Shown here: in pieces, positions 9,052 to 17,461 of the stretch
Position numbering within the stretch: the first letter of the stretch is position 1
Layout: every line of letters starts with the position of its first letter
Assembly: GCF_036057275.1 (NCBI RefSeq)
Contig: NZ_CP107945.1
Span: 3,286,001 to 3,350,000 of the forward strand
Length of the DNA stretch: 64,000 nt
Source of the DNA: Streptomyces sp. NBC_00390
GTDB lineage: Bacteria > Actinomycetota > Actinomycetes > Streptomycetales > Streptomycetaceae
Reading direction: 5' to 3'
Position numbers and translations under genes: made by a program
The notes under the pieces: model-generated
The model's database searches: none
Seen by the model: only the letters and a program-made list of their open reading frames with translations
Told to the model about the DNA's origin: nothing

Positions 9052-10656
9052 TCAGCCCAGCTTCCGCGCCAGCTCCTCGAACGCCGCCCAGGTGAGCGCC
9101 GGCTGCCGCGGGTCCCACACCTTCTGGGCCGTCGCCCGCAGCGGCATCCTGACGCCCTGGGCGACCTGCTCCTGGGTCTGCGCGGCGGCCAGGTCGCTCC
9201 ACACGGCGAACCGGCCGCCGAGGATCTGGCCCGAGTACCGCGCGGGGACTGCCTGAGTGCCGCGGATGACGAGCGGTGTCCACTGCTCGTAGATCCGGCG
9301 GCCGGTGGGGTACGTGAAGTTGTTCGGCTGGCCGAGCACGTAATAGAGGTACTCGTCGTTGACGTTCACGACCGGCCGGCCCTCGGCCAGATACTCCTCC
9401 GGCGGACGCGCACCGATCTCCTTGCCCGTCCAGTACTCCACCTCGATGTCCTTGTCCGCGCCCACCACTCCGCCGCGGAAGAAGCCGTCGTTCCACGCCT
9501 TGGGCTTCTTCTTCTCGCCGCGCACCACCGCCGCGCGGTCGTTCAGCCAGCCGGTCGCAAGATCCTGGACCCGGGCCTGGGGACCGTACTTCTGTCGCGC
9601 CGCCTGGGCGAGCTGCGGGTACGAGGCCTGCGGGTCGGGCACGGTGAGCGCCTGGTACTCGTCGGCGCCGACGTGGAACCACGCTCCGGGGAAGAGCGCC
9701 GAGTACTCACGCAGCAGCTCGTCGATGATCCGCGCGGACTCGGGCTTGGAGATGTCGATGGCGCCCTGCCTGGGCACGCCCTGGACGTTGCGCAGCTGGA
9801 GCTCGGGGTGCGCCCGCATGACGGCACCCAGGTGCCCGGGTGAGTCGATCTCCGGAATGACCGTGACGTGCAGCTTCTTGGCCAGATCGATGATCCGGCG
9901 CACCTCGGCCTTGGTCAGATGAGGCTGCGAGACGATCTCGGGGTGCGTGTCCGACTGGATGCGGAAGGCCTGGTCGTCGGAGAAGTGCAGGCCCAGCTGG
10001 TTCAGCTTGAGGTCGGCCATCTCGCGCACCCGGTCCTCGAGCCAGCCGGCCGTGAAGGGCTTGCGGGCGATGTCGACCATGAATCCGCGCTGGGGCCGGT
10101 CGGGCCGGTCCCGTACGACACCCTCCGGCATCACACCACCGGAACGGACCGCCTGCTTCAGGGTGCGGGTCCCGTAGAAGACCCCGGCCTCCGGTCCGGT
10201 GATCTTCACCCGGCCGTCGCGGGTCGTGAGGGTGTACGACTCGGGCCCGCCCTCTCCGCCGCCGGCGAGCGCCAGCTCCACGTCCCCCGCGCGAGCCGCG
10301 GCCGCGCCGCGGTACGTGAGCTTCAGCTCCTTGGCGAGCAGCCGGCCCTCGTCGGCGAGCGCGTCGCTGCCCTTGGCGATGACGACACCGCTGTTCGCCG
10401 TGCGGCTCCAGCCGGGGCCGCGGGCGGCCTCATGACTGCGAACCGCCGGAATCGTCGCAGGCGCCTTGGACAGGGGGTACGTGCGGGTGGGGGTCGGACT
10501 GGGAGCCGCGGCGTCGTTCGTTCCCCGCGCCGCACCCGGCGTGGCCCCCCTGTGCTGGGGCTCGTCGTCCGCGCATCCCGTCAGCGTCATGGAGAAGACG
10601 GCGACAACAGCGGCAATCACGCCGCCGAGCTGCGCGTTCCGCGAGTGCCATATCAT
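9052..10656 (-). CDS. GH20 beta-N-acetylhexosaminidase lipoprotein
   Basis: 534 residues. A lipoprotein signal ends at lipobox LTGC (Cys28); a Thr/Pro linker follows, then the GH20 N-terminal alpha/beta domain (about 70-185) and the catalytic barrel from RGFMVDIARKPF onward. The catalytic pair is Asp332-Glu333 in GAWFHVGADEYQ; HLGLHFSDDQ-type and PEIDSPGH motifs are also present. The enzyme should release terminal GlcNAc or GalNAc from chitin oligosaccharides or glycans at the cell surface by substrate-assisted catalysis. ATG 10656 has GGAGG eight bases ahead, better than the upstream in-frame start at 10701. It diverges from the OHCU decarboxylase gene over about 214 bases. Confidence 0.93.
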   Translation of the reverse strand: MIWHSRNAQLGGVIAAVVAVFSMTLTGCADDEPQHRGATPGAARGTNDAAAPSPTPTRTYPLSKAPATIPAVRSHEAARGPGWSRTANSGVVIAKGSDALADEGRLLAKELKLTYRGAAAARAGDVELALAGGGEGGPESYTLTTRDGRVKITGPEAGVFYGTRTLKQAVRSGGVMPEGVVRDRPDRPQRGFMVDIARKPFTAGWLEDRVREMADLKLNQLGLHFSDDQAFRIQSDTHPEIVSQPHLTKAEVRRIIDLAKKLHVTVIPEIDSPGHLGAVMRAHPELQLRNVQGVPRQGAIDISKPESARIIDELLREYSALFPGAWFHVGADEYQALTVPDPQASYPQLAQAARQKYGPQARVQDLATGWLNDRAAVVRGEKKKPKAWNDGFFRGGVVGADKDIEVEYWTGKEIGARPPEEYLAEGRPVVNVNDEYLYYVLGQPNNFTYPTGRRIYEQWTPLVIRGTQAVPARYSGQILGGRFAVWSDLAAAQTQEQVAQGVRMPLRATAQKVWDPRQPALTWAAFEELARKLG

Positions 10657-10857
10657 TCGAAAACCTCCAATAGCGGAACTAATTCCATCAAAATCACCCA
10701 TTCCGCGCTTCTTCCGTGGTCCACGCGCCGTCTACCTCATGAGTGCAAACTCTCCCGTCCGGGTGAAATTCGTGTATCCGTCGGACAGCTCTCGACGTGC
10801 ATCGATAGCGTGGCGGCACACACACCCCTCCCTTCCCAGCCGTCCCGCTGCGCTCAC

Positions 10858-10873
10858 GAGGAGTCCCCCGCTG
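10858..10873 (+). promoter_or_regulatory. Ribosome binding site deciding a CTG start
   Basis: GAGGAG at 10858-10863, spacer TCCCCCG, then CTG. It is the only good site ahead of the conserved core of the OHCU decarboxylase, where no ATG, GTG or TTG is in frame. Confidence 0.5.
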
Positions 10874-11482
10874 TCCAGCGATTCCCACGCCCGCCCGCCG
10901 AAACGAACACCATCGGCCCGCGGCCACTGGGGCACCCTCACCCCGTCCGCCATACCGTCCCAGCGTCGCGGTACGCCCGGCCTCGCGCATTTCAACACCG
11001 TCCCGGCCATGACGGCCGAGGCGATCCTTCTCGGCTGCTGCGGCAGCCACCGCTGGGCGCGGCGCGTGGCCGCACACCGCCCGTACCCCGATCTCGAGTC
11101 GCTCCTCGCCGCCTGTGACGAAGCCGCCTACGACCTGGCCCCGGCAGATGTGCACGAAGCACTGGCCCGCGAGTCCTCCGCCGGCCTGCACCGCGACGCG
11201 CCGTCGGCCGCGCACACCGCACTGGCCGCCGCGCACGCCGCGTACGAGAGCCGCTTCGGCCATGCGTTCGTGATCTGCCTCGACCGGTACCGGCCGGACG
11301 AGCACCTCGACCAGCTGCTGGCCGGTATCCGCAGCCGGCTCTCCCGCGAGCCGGACGAGGAGCGGGCCGTGTCGGCCGAGGAGCTGCGGGCCCTCGCCCG
11401 CTCCCGGATAGCGCATGTAGTGGCCAACCATCCGGAAACAGACGTCACGGGGCTTCCCGATAGCCCGTCCGAGGCTGTTTGA
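10871..11482 (+). CDS. OHCU decarboxylase, probable CTG start
   Basis: The frame ends at 11482 and contains LAHFNTVPAMTAEAILLGCC, SHRWARRVAAHRPY and ESRFGHAFVICLDR, the signatures of 2-oxo-4-hydroxy-4-carboxy-5-ureidoimidazoline decarboxylase, which makes (S)-allantoin in urate breakdown. The family starts just before LAHFN, so the ATG at 11010 is inside the conserved core and too late, while the ATG at 10740 adds 44 odd residues. Between them the only candidate with a ribosome site is CTG 10871, seven bases after GAGGAG (10858-10863), giving 203 residues. The stop overlaps nothing and sdhC follows 149 bases on. The other ureide genes are not in this window. Confidence 0.8.
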   Translation: MSSDSHARPPKRTPSARGHWGTLTPSAIPSQRRGTPGLAHFNTVPAMTAEAILLGCCGSHRWARRVAAHRPYPDLESLLAACDEAAYDLAPADVHEALARESSAGLHRDAPSAAHTALAAAHAAYESRFGHAFVICLDRYRPDEHLDQLLAGIRSRLSREPDEERAVSAEELRALARSRIAHVVANHPETDVTGLPDSPSEAV

Positions 11483-11631
11483 TTGCCTGTTTGATCACAC
11501 CAGCGGACCCCGCGCGAACGAACCGACAACTCGTCGCTACGATGGCCAGGGCCGGTGGACCGTACCCGGCCGGGCCAGACCGACAACCCCAAGCCGGCAG
11601 GCCCCAATCCCCGCTCCCGGAGGGTTCTTCC

Positions 11632-12012
11632 GTGCCGGCTGGAACGCTGTACCGCGGCCGGGAAGGAATGTGGTCCTGGGTGGCTCATCGAGTCACCGGC
11701 GTCCTCATCTTCTTCTTCCTGTTCGTACATGTACTGGACACCGCGCTCGTCCGCGTCTCCCCCGAGACGTACGACGAGGTCGTCGCCACGTACAAGACAC
11801 CGCTCGTCGCGCTGCTCGAATACGGCCTGGTGGCCGCCGTCCTCTTCCACGCGCTCAACGGCCTTCGGGTCATCGCGGTGGACTTCTGGTCCAAGGGCCC
11901 GCGCTACCAGAAGCAGATGCTCTGGACCGTCATGGCCATCTGGGTGGTGCTGATGGCGGGTGCGCTGTACCCGGTCCTCGGCCACGCCGCTCGTGAAGTC
12001 TTCGGGAGCTGA
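11632..12012 (+). CDS. sdhC: Succinate dehydrogenase cytochrome b556 subunit
   Basis: 126 residues, three membrane helices (about 25-45, 62-82, 100-120). SWVAHRVTGVLIFFFLFVHV is the SdhC signature: the Ser and Arg line the quinone site and the His of FVHV is a haem ligand candidate. It anchors the SdhAB head to the membrane and passes electrons to menaquinone. GTG 11632 is preceded by GGAGGG seven bases away; the frame stays open upstream to 11479, but that extension is Pro-rich and untypical. It is the first gene of sdhCDAB, with 9 bases to sdhD. Confidence 0.93.
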   Translation: MPAGTLYRGREGMWSWVAHRVTGVLIFFFLFVHVLDTALVRVSPETYDEVVATYKTPLVALLEYGLVAAVLFHALNGLRVIAVDFWSKGPRYQKQMLWTVMAIWVVLMAGALYPVLGHAAREVFGS

Positions 12013-12021
12013 GGCCGGATC

Positions 12022-12513
12022 ATGTCTTCGAACAACGCAGTTGCTGACGCCACATCCCCGATCGGTCCCGTCGAGGGCGACCACGCCTACGACGTGGACA
12101 ATCCGGCCCCGTACATCGAGGCCCCGCGCAAGCGCACCAAGAAGACCCCGAAGTCGACCCGTGGCAACTTCGAGATGGCCGCGTGGCTCTTCATGCGGCT
12201 GTCCGGCATCGTCCTCGTCGTCCTGGTCATCGGTCACCTGCTGATCCAGCTGGTGCTCGACGGCGGCGTCTCCAAGATCGGCTTCGCCTTCGTGGCCGGC
12301 CGCTGGGCGTCCCCGTTCTGGCAGACCTGGGATCTGCTGATGCTGTGGCTTGCCATGCTGCACGGCGCCAACGGCCTCCGTACCGTCATCAACGACTACG
12401 CGGAGCGTCCCAACACGCGCCTGTGGCTCAAGGGCCTGCTGTACACCGCCACGGTGTTCACCATCCTTCTGGGCACGCTGGTGATCTTCACCTTCGACCC
12501 GAACATCCGCTAG
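12022..12513 (+). CDS. sdhD: Succinate dehydrogenase membrane anchor subunit
   Basis: 163 residues. An N-terminal hydrophilic extension of about 50 residues, with a Lys-rich KRTKKTPKSTRGNFE, precedes three membrane helices starting at AAWLFMRLSGIVLVVLVIGH. The His at the end of that segment and LHGANGLRTVINDY match the haem and quinone region of actinobacterial SdhD. With SdhC it forms the membrane domain of complex II. Second gene of the operon; ATG 12022 lies 9 bases after the sdhC stop and 24 bases separate its stop from sdhA. Confidence 0.93.
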   Translation: MSSNNAVADATSPIGPVEGDHAYDVDNPAPYIEAPRKRTKKTPKSTRGNFEMAAWLFMRLSGIVLVVLVIGHLLIQLVLDGGVSKIGFAFVAGRWASPFWQTWDLLMLWLAMLHGANGLRTVINDYAERPNTRLWLKGLLYTATVFTILLGTLVIFTFDPNIR

Positions 12514-12537
12514 GCACGGGGCTGAGGTAATCCACTC

Positions 12538-14292
12538 ATGAAGATCCACAAGTACGACACCGTCATCGTCGGCGCCGGTGGCGCCGGTATGCGCGCGGCC
12601 ATCGAGTCGACGAAGCGCAGCCGCACCGCCGTGCTGACAAAGCTCTACCCCACCCGCTCCCACACGGGCGCAGCGCAGGGCGGCATGGCCGCCGCGCTGG
12701 CGAACGTGGAGGAGGACAACTGGGAGTGGCACACCTTCGACACGGTCAAGGGCGGTGACTACCTGGTCGACCAGGACGCCGCCGAGATCCTGGCGAAGGA
12801 GGCCATCGACGCCGTCCTCGACCTGGAGAAGATGGGCCTGCCGTTCAACCGGACCCCGGACGGCACCATCGACCAGCGCCGCTTCGGCGGTCACTCCCGC
12901 AACCACGGCGAGGCCCCGGTCCGCCGGTCCTGCTACGCCGCGGACCGCACCGGCCACATGATCCTCCAGACGCTGTACCAGAACTGCGTCAAGGAGGGCG
13001 TGGAGTTCTTCAACGAGTTCTACGTCCTCGACCAGCTGATCACCGAGGTCGACGGCGTCCGCAAGTCCGCCGGCGTCGTCGCCTACGAGCTGGCCACCGG
13101 CGAGATCCACGTCTTCCAGGCGAAGGCCGTGATCTACGCGTCCGGCGGCACCGGCAAGTTCTTCAAGGTGACCTCCAACGCGCACACCCTCACCGGTGAC
13201 GGCCAGGCCGCCTGCTACCGGCGCGGTCTGCCGCTGGAGGACATGGAGTTCTTCCAGTTCCACCCGACGGGCATCTGGCGCATGGGCATCCTGCTGACGG
13301 AGGGCGCCCGTGGTGAGGGCGGCATCCTCCGCAACAAGGACGGCGAGCGCTTCATGGAGAAGTACGCGCCGGTCATGAAGGACCTCGCCTCGCGTGACGT
13401 CGTCTCGCGCTCCATCTACACGGAGATCCGCGAGGGCCGCGGCTGCGGTCCCGAGGGCGACCACGTCTACCTGGACCTGACCCACCTGCCGCCGGAGCAG
13501 CTGGACGCCAAGCTCCCGGACATCACCGAGTTCGCGCGTACGTACCTCGGCATCGAGCCCTACACGGACCCGATCCCGATCCAGCCGACCGCGCACTACG
13601 CCATGGGCGGTATCCCGACCAACGTCGCGGGTGAGGTCCTCAGCGACAACACCACCGTCGTCCCGGGCCTGTACGCCGCCGGTGAGGTCGCCTGCGTGTC
13701 GGTGCACGGTGCCAACCGTCTCGGCACCAACTCGCTGCTCGACATCAACGTGTTCGGCAAGCGTGCCGGTATCGCCGCCGCCGAGTACTCGGCGAAGGCC
13801 GACTACGTCGAGCTGCCGGAGAACCCTGCCTCCTTCGTCGAGGAGCAGGTCGAGCGGCTGCGCAACTCCACCGGCTCGGAGCGGGTCGCCGTGCTCCGCA
13901 AGGAGCTGCAGGAGACGATGGACGCCAACGTGATGGTGTTCCGCACCGAGCAGACGATCAAGACGGCGGTCGAGAAGATCACCGAGCTGCGCGAGCGCTA
14001 TCTGAACGTGTCCATCCAGGACAAGGGCAAGCGGTTCAACACGGATCTGCTGGAGGCCATCGAGCTGGGCAACCTCCTCGACCTGGCCGAGGTCATGGCC
14101 GTCTCCGCGCTGGCCCGCAAGGAGTCCCGCGGTGGTCACTACCGCGAGGACTTCCCGAACCGCGACGACGTCAACTTCATGCGCCACACCATGGCGTACC
14201 GCGAGGTCGGCGACGACGGCTCCGAGACCGTGCGTCTCGACTACAAGCCCGTCGTCCAGACCCGCTACCAGCCGATGGAGCGTAAGTACTGA
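12538..14292 (+). CDS. sdhA: Succinate dehydrogenase flavoprotein subunit
   Basis: 584 residues, full length. It holds the dinucleotide motif VIVGAGGAGMRAA (residues 10-22), the covalent-FAD histidine in RSHTGAAQGGMAAAL, the active-site block QFHPTGIW, and HGANRLGTNSLLDINVFG near residue 390. It oxidises succinate to fumarate on the cytoplasmic face. GAGGTAA lies ahead of ATG 12538. Its stop TGA shares its last base with the ATG of sdhB (TGATG), so the two catalytic subunits are made in step. Confidence 0.97.
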   Translation: MKIHKYDTVIVGAGGAGMRAAIESTKRSRTAVLTKLYPTRSHTGAAQGGMAAALANVEEDNWEWHTFDTVKGGDYLVDQDAAEILAKEAIDAVLDLEKMGLPFNRTPDGTIDQRRFGGHSRNHGEAPVRRSCYAADRTGHMILQTLYQNCVKEGVEFFNEFYVLDQLITEVDGVRKSAGVVAYELATGEIHVFQAKAVIYASGGTGKFFKVTSNAHTLTGDGQAACYRRGLPLEDMEFFQFHPTGIWRMGILLTEGARGEGGILRNKDGERFMEKYAPVMKDLASRDVVSRSIYTEIREGRGCGPEGDHVYLDLTHLPPEQLDAKLPDITEFARTYLGIEPYTDPIPIQPTAHYAMGGIPTNVAGEVLSDNTTVVPGLYAAGEVACVSVHGANRLGTNSLLDINVFGKRAGIAAAEYSAKADYVELPENPASFVEEQVERLRNSTGSERVAVLRKELQETMDANVMVFRTEQTIKTAVEKITELRERYLNVSIQDKGKRFNTDLLEAIELGNLLDLAEVMAVSALARKESRGGHYREDFPNRDDVNFMRHTMAYREVGDDGSETVRLDYKPVVQTRYQPMERKY

Positions 14293-15050
14293 TGGCTACC
14301 CCGACCATGGACAAGGTGCAGGCGGAGGCCGCGGCCTCCCCGTACATCACGGTCACCTTCCGGATCCGCCGGTTCAACCCCGAGGTCTCCGACGAGGCCC
14401 AGTGGCAGGACTTCCAGATCGAGATCGACCCGAAGGAGCGTGTGCTCGACGCTCTCCACAAGATCAAGTGGGACGTCGACGGATCGCTGACCTTCCGGCG
14501 CTCCTGCGCGCACGGCATCTGCGGCTCCGACGCAATGCGGATCAACGGCAGGAACAGGCTCGCCTGCAAGACGCTGATCAAGGACATCAACCCGGAGAAG
14601 CCCATCACGGTCGAGGCCATAAAGGGCCTGACGGTCCTCAAGGACCTGGTCGTGGACATGGAGCCCTTCTTCCAGGCCTATCGCGACGTCATGCCGTTCC
14701 TGGTCACCAAGGGCAACGAGCCGACGCGTGAGCGGCTGCAGTCCGCCGAGGACCGCGAGCGTTTCGACGACACCACCAAGTGCATCCTGTGTGCCGCGTG
14801 CACGTCGTCGTGCCCGGTGTTCTGGAACGACGGCCAGTACTTCGGGCCGGCGGCGATCGTCAACGCCCACCGCTTCATCTTCGACTCGCGTGACGAGGCC
14901 GGGGAGCAGCGTCTGGAGATCCTCAACGACAAGGACGGCGTGTGGCGTTGCCGCACCACGTTCAACTGCACGGACGCCTGCCCGCGCGGTATCGAGGTCA
15001 CCAAGGCGATCCAGGAAGTGAAGCGGGCGCTGATCACGCGTCGCTTCTGA
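14292..15050 (+). CDS. sdhB: Succinate dehydrogenase iron-sulfur subunit
   Basis: 252 residues with three cluster motifs: the plant-type [2Fe-2S] set in CAHGICGSDAMRINGRNRLAC, the ferredoxin set CILCAACTSSCP and the final set C..ACPRGIEVTKAI giving [4Fe-4S] and [3Fe-4S] clusters. It carries electrons from FAD in SdhA to quinone at SdhCD. ATG 14292 overlaps the sdhA stop by one base. A strong hairpin follows 23 bases after the stop, so the operon ends here. Confidence 0.97.
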   Translation: MATPTMDKVQAEAAASPYITVTFRIRRFNPEVSDEAQWQDFQIEIDPKERVLDALHKIKWDVDGSLTFRRSCAHGICGSDAMRINGRNRLACKTLIKDINPEKPITVEAIKGLTVLKDLVVDMEPFFQAYRDVMPFLVTKGNEPTRERLQSAEDRERFDDTTKCILCAACTSSCPVFWNDGQYFGPAAIVNAHRFIFDSRDEAGEQRLEILNDKDGVWRCRTTFNCTDACPRGIEVTKAIQEVKRALITRRF

Positions 15051-15073
15051 CGCTCGCGCCGTGTCCTGAAGTG

Positions 15074-15109
15074 AAGGGCCTCGTCTCCCGGTTGGAGACG
15101 GGGCCCTTT
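15074..15109 (+). terminator. Terminator of the sdhCDAB operon
   Basis: AAGGGCC-T-CGTCTCC, loop CGGTT, GGAGACG-G-GGCCCTT, a long stem with one internal mismatch, ending in TTTCCC. It lies 23-59 bases past sdhB. Confidence 0.85.
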
Positions 15110-15195
15110 CCCGTGCCGACTTCACCCCGCACGGCGCAAGGTGGCAGGATCAGGGAACGTCCGACGTGACGCAGCGGGAAAGCGGGGACCAGAGC

Positions 15196-15750
15196 ATGAC
15201 CGAGCCGAATCCGTACAAGGACGGCGAGCCCGAGTACGAGTGGGGGCCCACCCAACCGCCGGGGAGCACGCCTGCCTACGGCTACCCCGACCCGACACAG
15301 GGGTACGGCTACCCGGGCCAGGGCCCGGGGTACTCCCAGACAATGCCGGCCGGCGTTCCGCTCCCCTACCCCGGCCCCGCCGGCCCGCCCGCGCCGATGG
15401 GCGCCGCGCCGCTGGTGACGATCGGCGACATCACGGTCCTGGGAGACTCGATCGTGACGCCCGCGGGCACCCTCCCGCTGCGCGGCGCGGTGTGGAACGC
15501 GACGGACATGTCGCGCACCGAAGAGAAGATCCCCACCGTCGGGATCGTGCTCGCGATCGTCTTCGCGGTGCTGTGCCTGGTGGGCCTGCTCTTCCTGCTG
15601 ATGAAGGAGAAGGTGACCACCGGCTTCATCCAGGTCACCGTGACGAGCGGCGGCAAGCACCACTCGACGATGGTCCCGGCGAACCGTCCGGAGACGTTCC
15701 AGATGGTGATGGGCCAGATCAACTACGCGCGGTCGCTCAGCAGCATGTAG
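15196..15750 (+). CDS. Membrane protein with Pro/Gly/Tyr-rich N-terminus
   Basis: 184 residues. The first 80 residues are disordered and repetitive (Tyr-Gly-Tyr-Pro repeats), followed by a short beta-rich region (GDITVLGDSIVTPAGTLPLRG), one membrane helix (about 117-140, VGIVLAIVFAVLCLVGLLFL) and a C-terminal beta-rich domain with VTVTSGGKHHSTMVPA. The orientation is not certain. ATG 15196 is chosen over GTG 15166 because GGGGA lies seven bases ahead. I do not recognise a function; similar YGYP-rich single-pass proteins are common in Streptomyces. The gene is preceded by the sdh terminator, so it has its own promoter. Confidence 0.8.
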   Translation: MTEPNPYKDGEPEYEWGPTQPPGSTPAYGYPDPTQGYGYPGQGPGYSQTMPAGVPLPYPGPAGPPAPMGAAPLVTIGDITVLGDSIVTPAGTLPLRGAVWNATDMSRTEEKIPTVGIVLAIVFAVLCLVGLLFLLMKEKVTTGFIQVTVTSGGKHHSTMVPANRPETFQMVMGQINYARSLSSM

Positions 15751-15757
15751 CGGTGCC

Positions 15758-15777
15758 GCGTCACCGCGCGGTGACGC
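15758..15777. terminator. Convergent-gene hairpin
   Basis: GCGTCACC-GCGC-GGTGACGC, perfect 8-bp stem; outer GGTGCC and GGCACC can extend it with a bulge. It lies between the membrane protein gene and the DUF4132-type pseudogene. Confidence 0.6.
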
Positions 15778-15805
15778 TGCGGGTGGCACCCGCTCGCCAC
15801 GTCCG

Positions 15806-16311
15806 TCAGAGCTGGCTCACGATCGTCGGGTCGGTGATTTCGGCGTCCCTGGCCAGCATCATCGCCTTGCTGAGGATCACGGACAGGAGCCCGTCCCCCT
15901 CGAAGGGCAGATATCCGGTGTCCGGGCCGTCGCCCGCCTTGGGGACGATGCACACGTACTGGTCGTTCGGCGTGCGCAGGATGTTCCCCGAGCCGAGGTG
16001 GATCTTGTACGTGTGGAGATCGCCGCGCACGTGCAGGAACCGGCCGTCCATCACGCACCGGTCGGCGATCGCGAGGCGCGGCACGAGGCGGGTGAACAGG
16101 TCACGGCGCGTCTCGGCGCCCAGGCGTTCGCCAGCCGCAGCCGGGAATCCTGCGGCAGCGCGCGGACCAGTTCGAGCATCGTGGCGCCGTCGCCGTGCCA
16201 GGTGTTGTTCAGGGCGCCGATCCGCACGAGCGCGACGGCCGGCTCGCCCATGTTGTCGTCCTCGACATGCTGCCGGACGCACCGCAGCTGCTCCGCCTCG
16301 TACCCGCCCAT
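15806..16311 (-). pseudogene. DUF4132-type gene, internally deleted and frameshifted
   Basis: ATG 16311 opens a frame (MGGYEAEQLRCVRQHVEDDN, then WHGDGATMLELVRALPQDSR) that leaves sense near 16135. A second frame then encodes the C-terminal domain, with RLVPRLAIADR, YKIHLGSGNILRTPNDQYVC and SVILSKAMMLARDAEITD, stopping at 15806. That block aligns with the end of the intact DUF4132 protein encoded at 17462-19492. The normal product is some 700 or more residues, so several hundred codons are missing at the junction. The upstream small gene is intact and its TGA overlaps this ATG (TGATG). A truncated protein of about 135 residues could still be made. Confidence 0.75.
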
Positions 16312-16676
16312 CAGCCACCCACCAGGGGAACGAGTTTGAGGAAAGTGACCTCGATGCCGAGGCGCAGGTCGATCTCCTCGTCCAGCTGCTCCATCTGCCG
16401 GTCGCCTACAAGCACCAGAAAACCGTTGCGCGCGAACGCGGCGAACGCCAGCTCGCACTGGGTCTCAGGGTCCACGCGGCCGCCGCTCTTCGGCTGGACC
16501 AGCGCGCGGAACGACCCGCCCGTCCCCGCCCCGCGCGCATGGAACTCCGCCACCTCCTGGAAGACCCGCCGCCGGATCAACTCGCGCAGCGCGAGCCTTT
16601 CCTCGGCGATGTCCAGCCCCCAGCCGTCGCTGCGGCTGCCCGATGTCGTCTCGTCGACGAATGTCACCCGTGCCAT
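16311..16676 (-). CDS. Small companion protein of a DUF4132-type gene
   Basis: 121 residues, soluble. ARVTFVDETTSGSRSDGWGLDIAEERLALRELIRRRVFQEV is a compact alpha/beta start that I recognise as a recurring Streptomyces partner of DUF4132/DUF7737-type genes, not as a named enzyme. The C-terminus (MEQLDEEIDLRLGIEVTFLKLVPLVGG) resembles a ubiquitin-like beta strand end. ATG 16676 fits the family start; no clear ribosome site is present. Its TGA overlaps the ATG of the broken downstream gene (TGATG), showing the two were made together. Confidence 0.7.
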   Translation of the reverse strand: MARVTFVDETTSGSRSDGWGLDIAEERLALRELIRRRVFQEVAEFHARGAGTGGSFRALVQPKSGGRVDPETQCELAFAAFARNGFLVLVGDRQMEQLDEEIDLRLGIEVTFLKLVPLVGG

Positions 16677-16725
16677 GCCGAGGAGATTAGAAGCCGGCAC
16701 CGACAACGCCCGTGCCGAGGCCCCG

Positions 16726-17301
16726 TCAAGGCTCCGGCGGAAGCCTCATCACCGGCCGCTTGGGCGTGCGGCGGGCCACCTCCGTGAAGCCCTCGCGGGC
16801 GAGCAGCGAGACCAGCCCGTGGTAGGCATCGTCGGCTCCCACCGGGCCCAGCGTGTCGTCCACCGGGTACGCCTCGACGGTCCGCGCGCCCCGCTCCCTC
16901 GCGTACTCGGCGGCTGCGCGCACCAGTTCACGGGCGACTCCCGTGCCGCGGTGGTCCTTGCCGACGTACAGGCAGACCAGTGACCACACCGGGCGTTGGT
17001 CCACGGCCCTGCTGACCGGCGAACGGTCGAGTCGCGTGTACTCGGCGCGGGGCGCGACCGACACCCGTCCGACCGGGGTGCGGTCCCGGTAGGCCACAAG
17101 ACCGGGGCGGCGCCCGTCGTCGACGAGTGCCTTCAGCGCCTGCCTGTTGCCCTCGCCCCACTCGGTCGCGCGGCGTTCCTGCGGTGTCTGGCGGAAGAAC
17201 ATGCACCAGCAGCCGTGCACGGAGCCACGCGCGCTGAGGAGCTGCTCGACGTCCGCCCAGTTCCCGGTGGTGGCGGGCCGTACCGTGATGTCTTGGTCCA
17301 T
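16726..17301 (-). CDS. GNAT-family N-acetyltransferase
   Basis: 191 residues. The fold's acetyl-CoA loop is RGTGVARELVRAAAEYARER (about residues 118-137), preceded by the strand WSLVCLYVGKDH. An N-terminal CWCMFFRQT block and GEGNRQALKALV follow the pattern of a GNAT subfamily common in actinobacteria. The acceptor is unknown. Start ATG 17301. It stands between the broken and the intact DUF4132 genes, on the strand of the broken one and divergent from the intact one. Confidence 0.87.
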   Translation of the reverse strand: MDQDITVRPATTGNWADVEQLLSARGSVHGCWCMFFRQTPQERRATEWGEGNRQALKALVDDGRRPGLVAYRDRTPVGRVSVAPRAEYTRLDRSPVSRAVDQRPVWSLVCLYVGKDHRGTGVARELVRAAAEYARERGARTVEAYPVDDTLGPVGADDAYHGLVSLLAREGFTEVARRTPKRPVMRLPPEP

Positions 17302-17461
17302 CAGCCGATGATGCCCGCCCGCCGAAGCCGTTGGCGCCTCACGGGGCCGGGGGCGCGACCGGCCGTTCGAAGAACGTCTCCGGCGAGACCGTCGCCGGTG
17401 CCGCTGTCAGTGGCGCGGCGTACCGTCAGGAGGAGTCCGGCCCGGGGAGGGGACCAGCACG

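Noticed and set aside
11128..14187. A 1,019-codon open frame antisense to the sdh operon
   Set aside because: Its sequence is Leu/Val/Asp/Arg-rich without domains and mirrors sdhC, sdhD and sdhA codons; it is a GC-bias shadow.
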